Made by a program: the position numbers and the translations under genes. A stretch of 35,724 bases of DNA, from the NCBI RefSeq assembly GCF_022012435.1, contig NZ_JAKLUA010000031.1:1-35724 (forward strand). The letters run 5' to 3'. The notes under the pieces are model-generated. The model was given only the letters and a program-made list of their open reading frames with translations, did no database searches and was not told the origin of the DNA. The first letter of the stretch is position 1. Each line of letters begins with the position of its first letter. The stretch is from Bradyrhizobium zhengyangense. Lineage in GTDB: Bacteria > Pseudomonadota > Alphaproteobacteria > Rhizobiales > Xanthobacteraceae. Of this stretch, positions 1 to 8,795 are shown piece after piece.

Positions 1-3
1 CTC

Positions 4-240
4 TCATAAAGCTGTACGCATCAAATTCGGATATTCACCTCCTTCATGCTCTGCAGCACACCGTGCCAGATCACCTTTCACAAGATCGCTTCGGCGACCA
101 CGGAAGACGAACAGGTGACCGCTGAGCGGGTCCTTGCGCAGCACCTCCTGCACTTGGCGCGCCAAGGACGGAAAGCCTCGGCGCATATCCGTGTGGCCGG
201 TCGCCAGCCACACTCGCGCACCCGCCGGAACCGGAATCAT
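4..240 (-). pseudogene. tnpB: IS66-family accessory protein TnpB (Orf2), frameshifted and truncated
   Basis: The first ~55 residues match the IS66 Orf2/TnpB family: MIPVPAG start, then WLATGHTDMRRGF, LSGHLFVFRGRR and SDLVK. After SDLVK the frame changes. The normal continuation (VIWH) is still readable in the next frame from about position 83, as if one base had been gained in an AAAGG run. The homology stops within about 40 bases of the window edge, so nothing functional remains. The ATG overlaps the TGA of the upstream tnpA frame (ATGA), as in intact IS66 elements. The role of TnpB in IS66 transposition is accessory. Read as a decayed relic. Confidence 0.8.
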
Positions 241-665
241 CGGCGCACCAAAGCATCGAGAACACGACGCAGCGCGTCTCCATCACCATCCCTGGAATGC
301 GCACTCCATCAACCTCGCCATCGATCCGGATGCGGGGTCCGGTACCAAGATCAATCTCGATGATGCCTTGGCTCTTCCGTCGACGCCCCGATGTCGTCGC
401 CAAAGGGGCTTCGGCAACCTCCCGCGGCGGCACAGACGGCCGACTCTCGACCGGCACGAACGGCCGCTATACTCGCTTCACCGTGCTTACAAAGCTCTTT
501 GCGCCACCGGAACAGCTGGCTCACATGAAGGCCGGCCGTGCGAGCCACCTCGGAAACATTGGCTCCGGGCTCGAGCGATGCTGCAACTAGCCGTTCCTTC
601 TCATCCCGCGACCACCGGCGCCGCCGCTCGACCGATGTGATCACCTCCGCCCTCGAAATCGTCAT
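237..665 (-). pseudogene. tnpA: IS66-family TnpA (Orf1, HTH protein), multiply frameshifted
   Basis: The N-terminal part, starting at the ATG at 665-663, is a typical IS66 Orf1 helix-turn-helix region (RRRRWSRDEKERLVAASL, then NVSEVARTAGLHVSQLFRWRKEL). The conserved middle (GIIEIDLGTGPRIRIDGEVDG) lies in a second frame around 310-375. The C-terminal LRRVLDALVRR-stop lies in a third frame ending at 237. At least two indels therefore break the gene. The stop overlaps the tnpB start, which fixes the gene order of an IS66 element read leftwards. The transposase gene proper (tnpC) would lie beyond the left edge of the window and is not seen. Confidence 0.78.
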
Positions 666-716
666 AGCGCTTCTCCTAGGATTACCCCTAGGACCTGCAG
701 CGTTCGCCTCCGTCAA

Positions 717-2708
717 ACAAGGCGGCCCTCAACGGAGGAATACTATGTAAGTGTTACGAGCGGCACACACTTTGCAATATCGTTCGGCACTATCAATCCG
801 GCGAAAGGCGAAGGGCAGCACGCGCACTAAACGACGAGGTCGATGATCTTCTATGTCAGCGCCAGGGGACTTACCTAATTCCGCATTGAAGATTAGCCTC
901 TGCATCCGCGCTCGTGCTTGACGCGAGACGATTCATGATCCCGTAAGTCGAGTAACGATACGGAGGTCAGCCGTCGTGCTCTCTTGATCCCTAAATTGCA
1001 TCCTCTCGACACGACGCCCCACTAGACGCGGCAAGCTCAGAAGCGTGACATTGAGGACACTTGGCGCCACATCGCTCACCTCGTCCACGACATCCAGCCT
1101 CGCGAATGCACCTGAATGCATTTCGACAACGCTTGCGAACACCCAAGTGGTCCGGACATAAAGCGCTATGTGACAAACAGAAAGCCGGCCTTAGCGGCTG
1201 GTTTCTTGAAGGCGACTAACCAATTTGCATCCAGATTGCTTGTTCTTAGGGTCGCCAGCCCCGATGCTATCCGTTTCCGTTCGGAAGTCTAAAGCCTGGC
1301 GCATCTTGACATGGGCACAGCGGACCTTGACGGCTTGATTAGACGAACGGCCACGGCGCTGGCCCCAAGCGCACTTGCGCGGGCCCACAAAAATGTTGGC
1401 CAAACCGTCTTCTCCCGCCTATTGCAAGGAGAATACAGCATATCAGTCCACTCGCCTGCTGCGCGCATTCAGCGTCATTAAAATCGGCCTTTGTGAACTT
1501 CAGCGCTTGGGCTCCGCCCCTTGCACGACGAACCCGCCCGGCTGCGACATGGCGACGAGGCGCGCCGCCGGCGGAGGAGCTGGCTAGTGACCTATTGTGG
1601 GTACCTTGGCTGATAGGCCTCGATCCGATCGAGGCAAGTTGAGAAAGCAGTGCCGCATCTGCGACTTCGCGACATCGCCAAGCCGCCAGCTTTCGCGGAT
1701 AATGTCGAGGAGGTCTCCATCTTGACAGCGTCGGTCCATTTGCTGGCGCCCCCTTGCGCGAGGCCGTCGGCCGACCATTCTATGGCTCCCTTGGCGCCGA
1801 CCGTTGGACGGACAATAGCGGCACGTGCCAAGTCAAGCGGCTGGCGTCCAACGCTCGGCTACCCCTCCTGTGCAACTCGAGCTGTCTGCACGCGTACACA
1901 TCTTAGAAACGTTGCCAGCTACCTTCCCAAAGGCAGCTACCAATCCCGAGAAGCTCCGGGGTATCGCCGATATAGGAAACGTGAATCAAATTCTGGCCCG
2001 AATGAGCGAGCCAATTCAACAAAGGAATTGGACTTCAGTTGGTCGGAGGCATCTAGGCGGTTTGCCTTGAGCAGATCGACAAGACCGAATTAATCTCCAT
2101 GGCGCTGCCTAAAATTACGGCGAGCGTCAAGGCTTGCAGGTAGACAGCGAGCTATACGGAGAGCAGAAGGGGCGCTGTGGACGAGAACGTTAGGACAGCC
2201 ACCAGCCTTACAATCGGATGGCTCGAGCACATGACAAACCTGAGGAGAGCGATCCGGATCGAACCGCCGGCACGCTCTCGCGATTGGCTCACACTAGCCC
2301 GTCCACCCTCTTCCTCTCCATCAGAAGGAGCCGCTCAAAAGGCTTTCGCCCGGCCCTTTCCGGAACGACACACGGCCTCCTCAAAATCCCTGAGACTCAG
2401 CAATGCCCCGCGGCCATCCGTCCACCGTTTGGTTTTGCACTCCTCTGCCACTCGCCGCGGCAATCCAGATTGTAGCATTGCCGCCAACGAGGAGGACCGC
2501 TAAAAGCACGATACGCCATTGATTTACTATGTGAGCGTACGATTTCTACCATGTAAGAGAACTATACGAAGGTTTGTAATGCGCCTTTTTTTTTGGCTAT
2601 GCTGATTTCGGCGGCCGACGTAGAAAGCGCTCAGGAGCGCTTGTCCGGCGGCTCGAACAAATTCCTGCATTTTAATCATCCCGCCAGAAGGGCCGGACGG
2701 ATACAAGC
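717..2708. other. About 2 kb without recognisable genes
   Basis: Several open frames of 60-150 codons occur on both strands, but none has a recognisable domain, a good ribosome binding site or a consistent codon pattern, and they overlap each other. The stretch 750-900 may still contain the outer end of the IS66 relic. A T-rich run sits at 2585-2594 and a palindrome at 2625-2642. This is best read as decayed island DNA upstream of the sensor kinase. Confidence 0.5.
2625..2642. repeat. Perfect palindrome upstream of the sensor kinase
   Basis: AAGCGCTC and GAGCGCTT form 8-base perfect inverted arms separated by two bases, about 66 bases before the kinase start codon. The size suits an operator for a dimeric regulator or a short hairpin. 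There is no T-run after it, so a terminator is unlikely. Function unknown. Confidence 0.35.
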
Positions 2709-5354
2709 ATGTTTAATTGGCTCATCGCGTTTGGACGTTCATCGGCGCAATTTATTTTGGCTAGCATTACGCTCGCGGCATTGACGCTAGCTTCCTTGTA
2801 TCTTCATAGCCCTTTCGCAGCCACAGCGCTTGTCTATTTGGTCGTGATTTTGGTGTTTTCGCTGATTGGCACTTTCGTCGCATCGTTGGCGCTTTCCATA
2901 GTCGCCGTCAGCGCTTTAATTTACGTCCTCACGTTCAATCCCCAGATCGACGCCCCTCACGAGCTTTTGGTGATTATCGCTTTCCTTACTGCGTCCATCA
3001 TCGGAACGCGCCTGATCGCAAAACTCCGCTACGAAAAGGAAGCAGCGCGTGAGGTCGCCGCCGAGCTAAGGCACAGCGCGGACGATCTGCGCAACCGAGA
3101 GAAACTCTGGCGCGAGATCTTTGAGCATAACCCGGCCATGTACTTCATGGTCAATGAAACCGGAACCGTCCTGAACGTCAATAGTTTCGGCGCGATCCAC
3201 CTCGGCTATACGCCCGCGGAACTGATCGGCCAATCGGTGTTCAGAGTCTTTCTGAAAGACGATCGCGAGGTCGTTCGCAAATCCATCGAGCGATGCCTTA
3301 CATATATCGGCCAATCGCGTACATGGGAAATCCAGAAAGTCCGTAGGAACGGCTCGGTGCTGTGGGTGCGCGAGACTGCCAAGGCGATCTTGTGGGCCGA
3401 CGATAAGCCCATCGTCCTCATTGCCTGCGAAGATATCACCGAACAGAAGCGGACGGTTCTTGCTCTTCAGCGGAGCGAAGCGCATTTGGCTCAGGCGCAA
3501 GAATTGAGCCACACAGGCAGCTTTGGCTGGAACGTGGCCACCGGCGAGGTCTTTTGGTCGAAGGAAAGCTTTCGGATATTCCAGTATGATCCAGAGACCA
3601 AAGTAACGGCGCAACACGTCATTGACCGCACTCACCCAGAAGACAAGACTTCTGTCCAAGACACTTTGAATCGGGCCCTTCGAGGCGAGCATTTCGAGCA
3701 CGAATACCGATTGCTGATGCCCGACGGCTCGATAAAGTACATTCACGCGGTGGCACGTGCTACGAGAACCGCGTCCGGGAATATCGAGTTTGTCGGGGCG
3801 GCCACGGACGTCACGACAGCAAAGCAGACGGAACAACAACTGCGCCGTAGCGAGGCCTATCTGGTCGACGCGCAGCAGCTCAGTCGCACGAGCACCTGGT
3901 CGTGGGACTGCAACCGTCGCTGTTTTGCTTATCGCTCCGCCGAAGTCAGTCGTCTATTTGGCTTTGACCCGGATGAGCCGGTGACCATTGAGGCCATCCG
4001 ATCGCGGATTCATCCAGACGACTTGCCGCGGCAACAGGAAATCCAACGTCAGGCCATTGAACAAAAAACAGGGAATTTTGAATACGATTTCCGAATCTGT
4101 CTTCCCGACGGCGCGATACGACACATACATGCTGTTGCGCACGCCGTGCTGGCAAGCGATGGCTCAACTGTCGAACTCGTCGGAACGCACATGGATGTCA
4201 CTGAGCAGCACGCAGCCAAACAACAATTGGAAGACACTCTTGCTGCGCTACGCGAGAGCGAGCAGCGCTTTCGTGACTACGCCGCAACTGCTTCTGACTG
4301 GTTATGGGAGACCGGGCCGGATCACCGGTACACCTTGTCGGAGCACACCAACGCTACGGACCTCTTGGCAAGAGCGGTCATCGGCCTGCGTTGCTGGGAG
4401 ATTGCGAGCGACGTTGAAGAAGAGCCCGAGAAGTGGCGGCAGCATGAAATAACGCTAAATGCCCATCTTCCATTTCGCGATCTGGTCTATCGTACCGTGG
4501 GGAGGACCAGGTCACCAATCTACTTCCAGAGCAGCGGCAGGCCCTTATTTGATGTAAGCGGCCATTTTCTCGGCTACCGAGGCGTGGCCACTGATATCAC
4601 GGCGAAAGTTCGCGCCGATCAGGCTGAACAAGGACTGCGAAAGGCACAGGCGGATCTTGCGCATGTGACGCGCCTGACGGCGCTGGGGGAACTAACAGCC
4701 TCTATCGCCCACGAAGTGAACCAACCGCTCACGGCCATAATCAGCAACGCCGATGCGTGCCTTGGCTGGCTACGTCGCGAAGCTCCCGACATTTCCGCCG
4801 TGCACAGATCCGTAGAGTGGATCATTGATGACGCTATGCGCGCAAGCGAAGTGATTCGCAGGGTCCGCACACTCGCGAGGAACGGTGATATCGAGATGGT
4901 AGCGCTAGACATTAATGAGGTTGTGAACGACTCTATCGCGCTGGTAACGCGTGAGCTGATTAACCACCAAGTGACCTTGCGAACTGAGCTAGCACCATCA
5001 CTTCCCAAAATTCTCGGTGACCGGGTTCAGCTGCAACAAGTAATCATCAATCTGGTGATGAACGGAGTAGAGGCCATGCAAGCTGTTGACGACAGAGCGC
5101 GCGAACTGATGATTCAGTCATCCAGAGACAATGAGAGCCGCGTGCAGCTCTCCGTGACTGATAGCGGCGTCGGCATCGCTGAGGGTGATAGGATCCGAGT
5201 CTTAGATCCGTTCTTCACCACCAAATCTACCGGCCTTGGAATGGGTCTGTCGATCTGCCGCTCGATCGTAGAAGCTCACGGAGGCCGCCTGTCGATCGTC
5301 CAGAAGCAAGAGCCGGGCGCATCCTTTCAATTTGTCCTGCCAGTCGTGTCATGA
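2709..5354 (+). CDS. Membrane-anchored multi-PAS sensor histidine kinase
   Basis: The 881-residue protein starts with several hydrophobic segments (about residues 10-100) resembling the DUF4118/KdpD-type membrane region. Four PAS-type sensor domains follow, at roughly 130-248, 263-372, 385-500 and 518-645. The first three end in the PAC-like pattern DITEQK / DVTTAKQ / DVTEQH. A HisKA dimerisation domain has its phospho-acceptor H668 in IAHEVNQPLTAI. The HATPase domain runs to the C terminus with N-box (INLVMNGVEAM), G1 (DSGVGI), F (PFFTTK) and G2 (GLGMGLSICRSI) motifs, so the kinase looks catalytically complete. No cognate response regulator follows. The nearest regulator is ttsI, 1.3 kb downstream behind its own nod box, and its receiver lacks the normal Asp. 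The signal sensed is unknown. Confidence 0.88.
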   Translation: MFNWLIAFGRSSAQFILASITLAALTLASLYLHSPFAATALVYLVVILVFSLIGTFVASLALSIVAVSALIYVLTFNPQIDAPHELLVIIAFLTASIIGTRLIAKLRYEKEAAREVAAELRHSADDLRNREKLWREIFEHNPAMYFMVNETGTVLNVNSFGAIHLGYTPAELIGQSVFRVFLKDDREVVRKSIERCLTYIGQSRTWEIQKVRRNGSVLWVRETAKAILWADDKPIVLIACEDITEQKRTVLALQRSEAHLAQAQELSHTGSFGWNVATGEVFWSKESFRIFQYDPETKVTAQHVIDRTHPEDKTSVQDTLNRALRGEHFEHEYRLLMPDGSIKYIHAVARATRTASGNIEFVGAATDVTTAKQTEQQLRRSEAYLVDAQQLSRTSTWSWDCNRRCFAYRSAEVSRLFGFDPDEPVTIEAIRSRIHPDDLPRQQEIQRQAIEQKTGNFEYDFRICLPDGAIRHIHAVAHAVLASDGSTVELVGTHMDVTEQHAAKQQLEDTLAALRESEQRFRDYAATASDWLWETGPDHRYTLSEHTNATDLLARAVIGLRCWEIASDVEEEPEKWRQHEITLNAHLPFRDLVYRTVGRTRSPIYFQSSGRPLFDVSGHFLGYRGVATDITAKVRADQAEQGLRKAQADLAHVTRLTALGELTASIAHEVNQPLTAIISNADACLGWLRREAPDISAVHRSVEWIIDDAMRASEVIRRVRTLARNGDIEMVALDINEVVNDSIALVTRELINHQVTLRTELAPSLPKILGDRVQLQQVIINLVMNGVEAMQAVDDRARELMIQSSRDNESRVQLSVTDSGVGIAEGDRIRVLDPFFTTKSTGLGMGLSICRSIVEAHGGRLSIVQKQEPGASFQFVLPVVS

Positions 5355-5399
5355 TTGGAATTTGACTAGCCGTGTGAAATCGGGTCGACAAGTACGATC

Positions 5400-5420
5400 G
5401 TGCTTATTGTCGAAAGCTAA
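5400..5420 (+). promoter_or_regulatory. Candidate tts box (strong right half) without a known target gene
   Basis: The right-hand 14 bases, ttgtcgaaagctaa (5407-5420), are identical to the same part of the tts box before nopC at 22446-22466. The left half is poorly conserved. TtsI binds tts boxes in front of rhizobial T3SS and effector genes. No clear effector follows; the nearest rightward frame is a 76-codon ORF at 5585-5815 with no recognised similarity. It may be the promoter of a decayed or unknown effector gene. Confidence 0.5.
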
Positions 5421-6392
5421 ACGGCTCGATGCCTCGACGAAACTTTCGCTCGGCATATCTGGATATCGCCGCATTCGGATCGGCTCACGGAATGCTGCAG
5501 GGCACACCTTCGGGTCGCATGGCCATCGGGTTCTTGACACCGACTGCTGGGACCGTGAGTTTGTATCTAACCTGGCGAAGTTGAATGTTCACCCCGCATG
5601 AACCTCAAACTGAGGAAGGCGAAGCGTTCGATCGGATCGCAACAGAATCGAAGCTGAGCAGACGATCACGACGCCTCGCTGGCAAGCAGCTTTGGCACTG
5701 GGCACCACCGGCTCCGATTCAGGGCGCTTTCGCGTGCTTCCCGCTCGACGGCCCGAATGCCGCTTCCGTCCGCAGAAGGATGCACGAGCTGAGCAGCAGA
5801 CCACTCGTTAGATAGCGAAGCGCTGGCGATTAGCCGCAGTCTCAAGAGCTAACGCTGCGGGTTCCCTAGTCACACCGCCGGCGCCTTCAGGGCCTTGAGT
5901 GACGGCCTTAACCGCTTTCCGGCCAGATTCGCCACAAATTCCATCGGTACTTTTTGAAGGGGTCGATCCCTTTCGGGGTGTCAGCCCTAAGAAGCTGAGT
6001 TCCTTCAGCAAGCGCGTCGTGCCGCTTCGGCTTGACCGTACAAGCTGATCAGCTTGGACTTGCACGCGTTGCTGTACGAAATCCCCGGCGCCGCGATACG
6101 ATTATTACGGCTCCTCGATCTGGCCGAAGCGGAAAGAGGACGAGACGTTCGAGGCCCCCTCCTTCAAAGCGTTGAGCCGATGGGACGTCCTGGGCCATAG
6201 CGGAACACATTGACGCACAATCGAGCGCCGGCACCCAACCTGCGCGTCAACAGCGACGCCCGATGCTCGCGGTTCTGTTTTTCGACGCGGCAAGCCAACG
6301 CATAAGAGCGTTGCTGCTTCCGCTTATTCATCGGCTCGCGGCGAGCTAGGCGCTGACTCTCCGCGCCGCTACGTGCATTCCCTTTGCAACCT
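5421..6392. other. Gene-poor stretch between sensor kinase and ttsI
   Basis: No protein could be recognised on either strand. A rightward frame at 5585-5815 (76 codons, starting MFTPHEPQTEEG) lies 165 bases after the candidate tts box and is the only one with a possible regulatory context. Leftward frames at 5808-6065 and 6105-6293 have no recognisable similarity. The region may contain decayed effector or insertion-sequence remains. Confidence 0.4.
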
Positions 6393-6439
6393 ATTCGCGG
6401 CTTGGATGAACACTATCAAGAAAATTGATTTTTCGATCC
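6393..6439 (+). promoter_or_regulatory. nod box upstream of ttsI
   Basis: The sequence fits the long nod box consensus from memory. ATTCG stands for ATCCA; GATG follows 7 bases later at 6405. ATC lies at 6415-6417, then AAGAAAATTGATTTTTCGAT in the position of the conserved AAACAATCRATTTTACCAAT block. NodD proteins bind such sites and activate transcription with plant flavonoids. The site points towards ttsI, whose start is 186 bases beyond its end, matching the known NodD-TtsI cascade in rhizobia. Confidence 0.8.
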
Positions 6440-6625
6440 TACCTGAAGCCTCGTAAGTCGTATCCGTTCTTTACAAGGAGGACGCAGCTACTCGTGCGGT
6501 TCGATTTTCTCTTCAGTCAAATGCTCGACAATTGCAGCTGCTCGACCAGGCGGGGGGATCATCGTAGCTCCGTGCCGACAGTGATGCGCTCAGGCCTCGA
6601 CACAATCGCACTATAGGCGACCACA

Positions 6626-7324
6626 ATGCGAATCCTACTGGTCGATCAGGACGCCGCCTTCGTGCGAGCCGCCAAGAAAACCCTGTTCGTTCGCGGTTTT
6701 GCCGTGGACCTCATCTCTACTCTTGACGAAGCGGAGACCGCGCTGAGTTGTGCCAGCTATCACATTCTCTTGCTCGAGTTGGCTCTGCCGGACGGAAATG
6801 GATTGGACTGGTTGAAACAGTTGAGACGTGAAGGATATTCAATGCCTGCCATGATGATGAGCAGCCTGAGCGATCTTGAGACCAGGATCGCGATATTCAA
6901 TGGTGGCGCCGACGATTTTCTTCCTAAGCCGGTGTCTATCGATGAGCTTATTGCTCGAATGCGCGCCATTTTGCGACGATCGACGCAATTGACGGCACCC
7001 GTGATCACCTTCGGGAACTTACATTTCGATCCTATTGGCCGGCAAGTCTCAGTTGACGGTCGGCCACTCAGAATTGCGCGCCGCGAAGTCTGCATTCTCG
7101 AACATCTGCTCAGCCGAGCAGGCCGCACCGTGCCGCGAGCGTTGCTAGAGGAAAGCCTCTATGCGTTTGACGATGAAGTCTCGACCAATGCCTTAGAAGT
7201 CGGGATCTATCGATTGCGCACACATTTGAGCAAGTCCGGCACAACGCTACGAATCAAAACCGCGCGCGGCGTCGGCTACGCGCTTGAACTGAAGAACGAT
7301 CCGCTGCCTTGCCGCCACACTTGA
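6626..7324 (+). CDS. ttsI: TtsI, OmpR-type transcriptional activator of the symbiotic T3SS
   Basis: The 232-residue protein has an N-terminal receiver domain (1-115) and a C-terminal winged-helix DNA-binding domain (about 130-225, ending RIKTARGVGYAL). It activates T3SS and effector operons through tts boxes. The residue at the usual phosphorylation site is Glu51 (ILLLELALPDG), not Asp. The acidic pocket reads D7-Q8-D9, the switch Thr is Ser79, and the conserved Lys101 is kept. This pattern suggests activity without classical phosphorylation. I recall a similar substitution being noted for other TtsI proteins but cannot verify it here. The nod box upstream places it under NodD/flavonoid control. 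Only 13 bases separate it from rhcC2, suggesting one operon. Confidence 0.92.
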   Translation: MRILLVDQDAAFVRAAKKTLFVRGFAVDLISTLDEAETALSCASYHILLLELALPDGNGLDWLKQLRREGYSMPAMMMSSLSDLETRIAIFNGGADDFLPKPVSIDELIARMRAILRRSTQLTAPVITFGNLHFDPIGRQVSVDGRPLRIARREVCILEHLLSRAGRTVPRALLEESLYAFDDEVSTNALEVGIYRLRTHLSKSGTTLRIKTARGVGYALELKNDPLPCRHT

Positions 7325-7337
7325 AAACGACGCTCAG

Positions 7338-8795
7338 TTGAAGTTCCCCCTTGATGTTCGCAGCTGCCGATGGCCGACGGCGGTCACCTCAGCTATTCGC
7401 TCGCGCCTTCTGTATGTCGTTTGCTCGCTTCCTCTCGTGCTGCCGCCCACTACCGCAGCTCAGATAAAGCGCGACCCTAATCAGGCGTCGCCACGGTCAA
7501 CAACTGACAGCCTTAGCGGGGTCTTGAATCTTTCCTCCTCTCAGGGCCAGACGATTCATCTTCCGGCGCCGGCGGCCAGCATATTCGTTGCCGACCCAAC
7601 GATAGCCGACTACCAGGCCCCATCGAATACAACCATCTTCGTCTTTGGAAAACAGTCGGGACGGACCAGCCTATTTGCTTTGAACGACAATGGAGAAGCG
7701 TTAGCCGAGTTACGTGTTGTCGTTACCCAGCCTATCGAGGATTTGCGTGCTGCACTAAAGGCTGAGCTCGGGGACCATCCGATCCAAGTCACCTATACGC
7801 CACGCGGCGCAATTCTGAGAGGGACAGCACCAAGTGTCGACGTCGTTGAGCGCGCCAAGAAGATTACCGAGCAATTTCTGGGCGCGGGCGCGCTGGTCGT
7901 CAACAACATCCAAGTGGCCGGCTCATTGCAAGTGACGCTTAGCGTGCGCGTGGCGGAAGTCTCGCGCAGCGCCGTGAAGGAGCTTGGCATCAACCTCTCT
8001 GCATCGGGCCAAAACGGAGCGGTCATTTTCGGGTTTAGCAGTGGCAAGCCTGGCGGTTCCGGTGCGAGCCGGGGTGGCGGCACGGCAAGTGTCGGAGTCG
8101 GCGTTGGCAGCACGAACATCAGTGCTGTACTTGACGCCCTCGCCAACGAGCATCTCGCGTCGGTATTGGCGGAGCCAACTCTTACCGCGATGTCCGGCGA
8201 ATCAGCAAGCTTCCTGGCAGGCGGCGAATTTCCAATTCCGGTCATGCAGGACAATCGTCAACTCTCAGTTCAATTCCGTCAATTCGGAATCAGTCTGGAG
8301 TTCGTTCCGACCGTTCTCAGCAACAATCAGATCAATATCCACGTCAAGCCTGAAGTCAGTGAGTTATCCAAAGAAGGTGAAGTCAATATCAACGGAATGT
8401 CTCTGCCTGGCCTCTCCACGCGACGTGCCAGTACTGTTGTCGAGCTTGCCAGCGGTCAGAGCTTTGCAATCGGCGGGCTCATAAGACGCAATTTCAACAC
8501 CGACATCAGCACGTTTCCCGGGTTAGGCGATGTCCCGATCCTTGGTGCACTGTTTCGGTCCTCCTCATTTCAGAAGCAGGAGACGGAGCTTGTCATCGTC
8601 GTTACCCCTTACATCGTGCGGCCAGCATCATCTGCCGCCAAGATAAGCGCGCCGACTGACCGCCTCCGGCCGCCATCAGACGGGGGGCGCATTTTAACGA
8701 ATACGTTGGCGCGTCCCCCGCGAAGCCGCGAGGCTCCCGCACCGAACCAGACGCGACCGGCGGAGCCGGCTTTGTTATCGAATGAGGACCGCTAA
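7338..8795 (+). CDS. rhcC2: RhcC2, C-terminal secretin component of the T3SS outer-membrane ring (CpaC-like)
   Basis: 485 residues from a TTG start; no in-frame ATG occurs before the domains begin. After a signal-peptide-like stretch (about 20-41) come the pilus-type secretin N-terminal domain (about 57-130), a BON-like segment (about 125-190) and the secretin domain to about residue 430, with GGEFPIPV, FVPTVLSNNQI and FPGLGDVPILGALFRS. A Gly/Ser-rich loop (about 230-255) interrupts the middle. In rhizobia the T3SS secretin is split, and RhcC1 (18487-19158) supplies the N-terminal part. The domain layout resembles Tad/Flp pilus CpaC/RcpA rather than YscC. The stop overlaps the next start (TAATG), so translation with the CpaD-like gene is probably coupled. 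Confidence 0.87.
   Translation: MKFPLDVRSCRWPTAVTSAIRSRLLYVVCSLPLVLPPTTAAQIKRDPNQASPRSTTDSLSGVLNLSSSQGQTIHLPAPAASIFVADPTIADYQAPSNTTIFVFGKQSGRTSLFALNDNGEALAELRVVVTQPIEDLRAALKAELGDHPIQVTYTPRGAILRGTAPSVDVVERAKKITEQFLGAGALVVNNIQVAGSLQVTLSVRVAEVSRSAVKELGINLSASGQNGAVIFGFSSGKPGGSGASRGGGTASVGVGVGSTNISAVLDALANEHLASVLAEPTLTAMSGESASFLAGGEFPIPVMQDNRQLSVQFRQFGISLEFVPTVLSNNQINIHVKPEVSELSKEGEVNINGMSLPGLSTRRASTVVELASGQSFAIGGLIRRNFNTDISTFPGLGDVPILGALFRSSSFQKQETELVIVVTPYIVRPASSAAKISAPTDRLRPPSDGGRILTNTLARPPRSREAPAPNQTRPAEPALLSNEDR

Noticed and set aside
1183..1213. Imperfect hairpin (aaagccggccttagcggctggttt) resembling a terminator
   Set aside because: The arms pair only over about five bases with mismatches and no gene ends here.
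1650..2093. 147-codon frame upstream of the sensor kinase
   Set aside because: Overlapped by other frames of similar quality; no domain or start signal; treated as non-coding.
3066..3839. 257-codon leftward frame inside the sensor kinase
   Set aside because: Shadow of a clear multi-PAS kinase on the other strand; GC-rich codon bias keeps antisense frames open.
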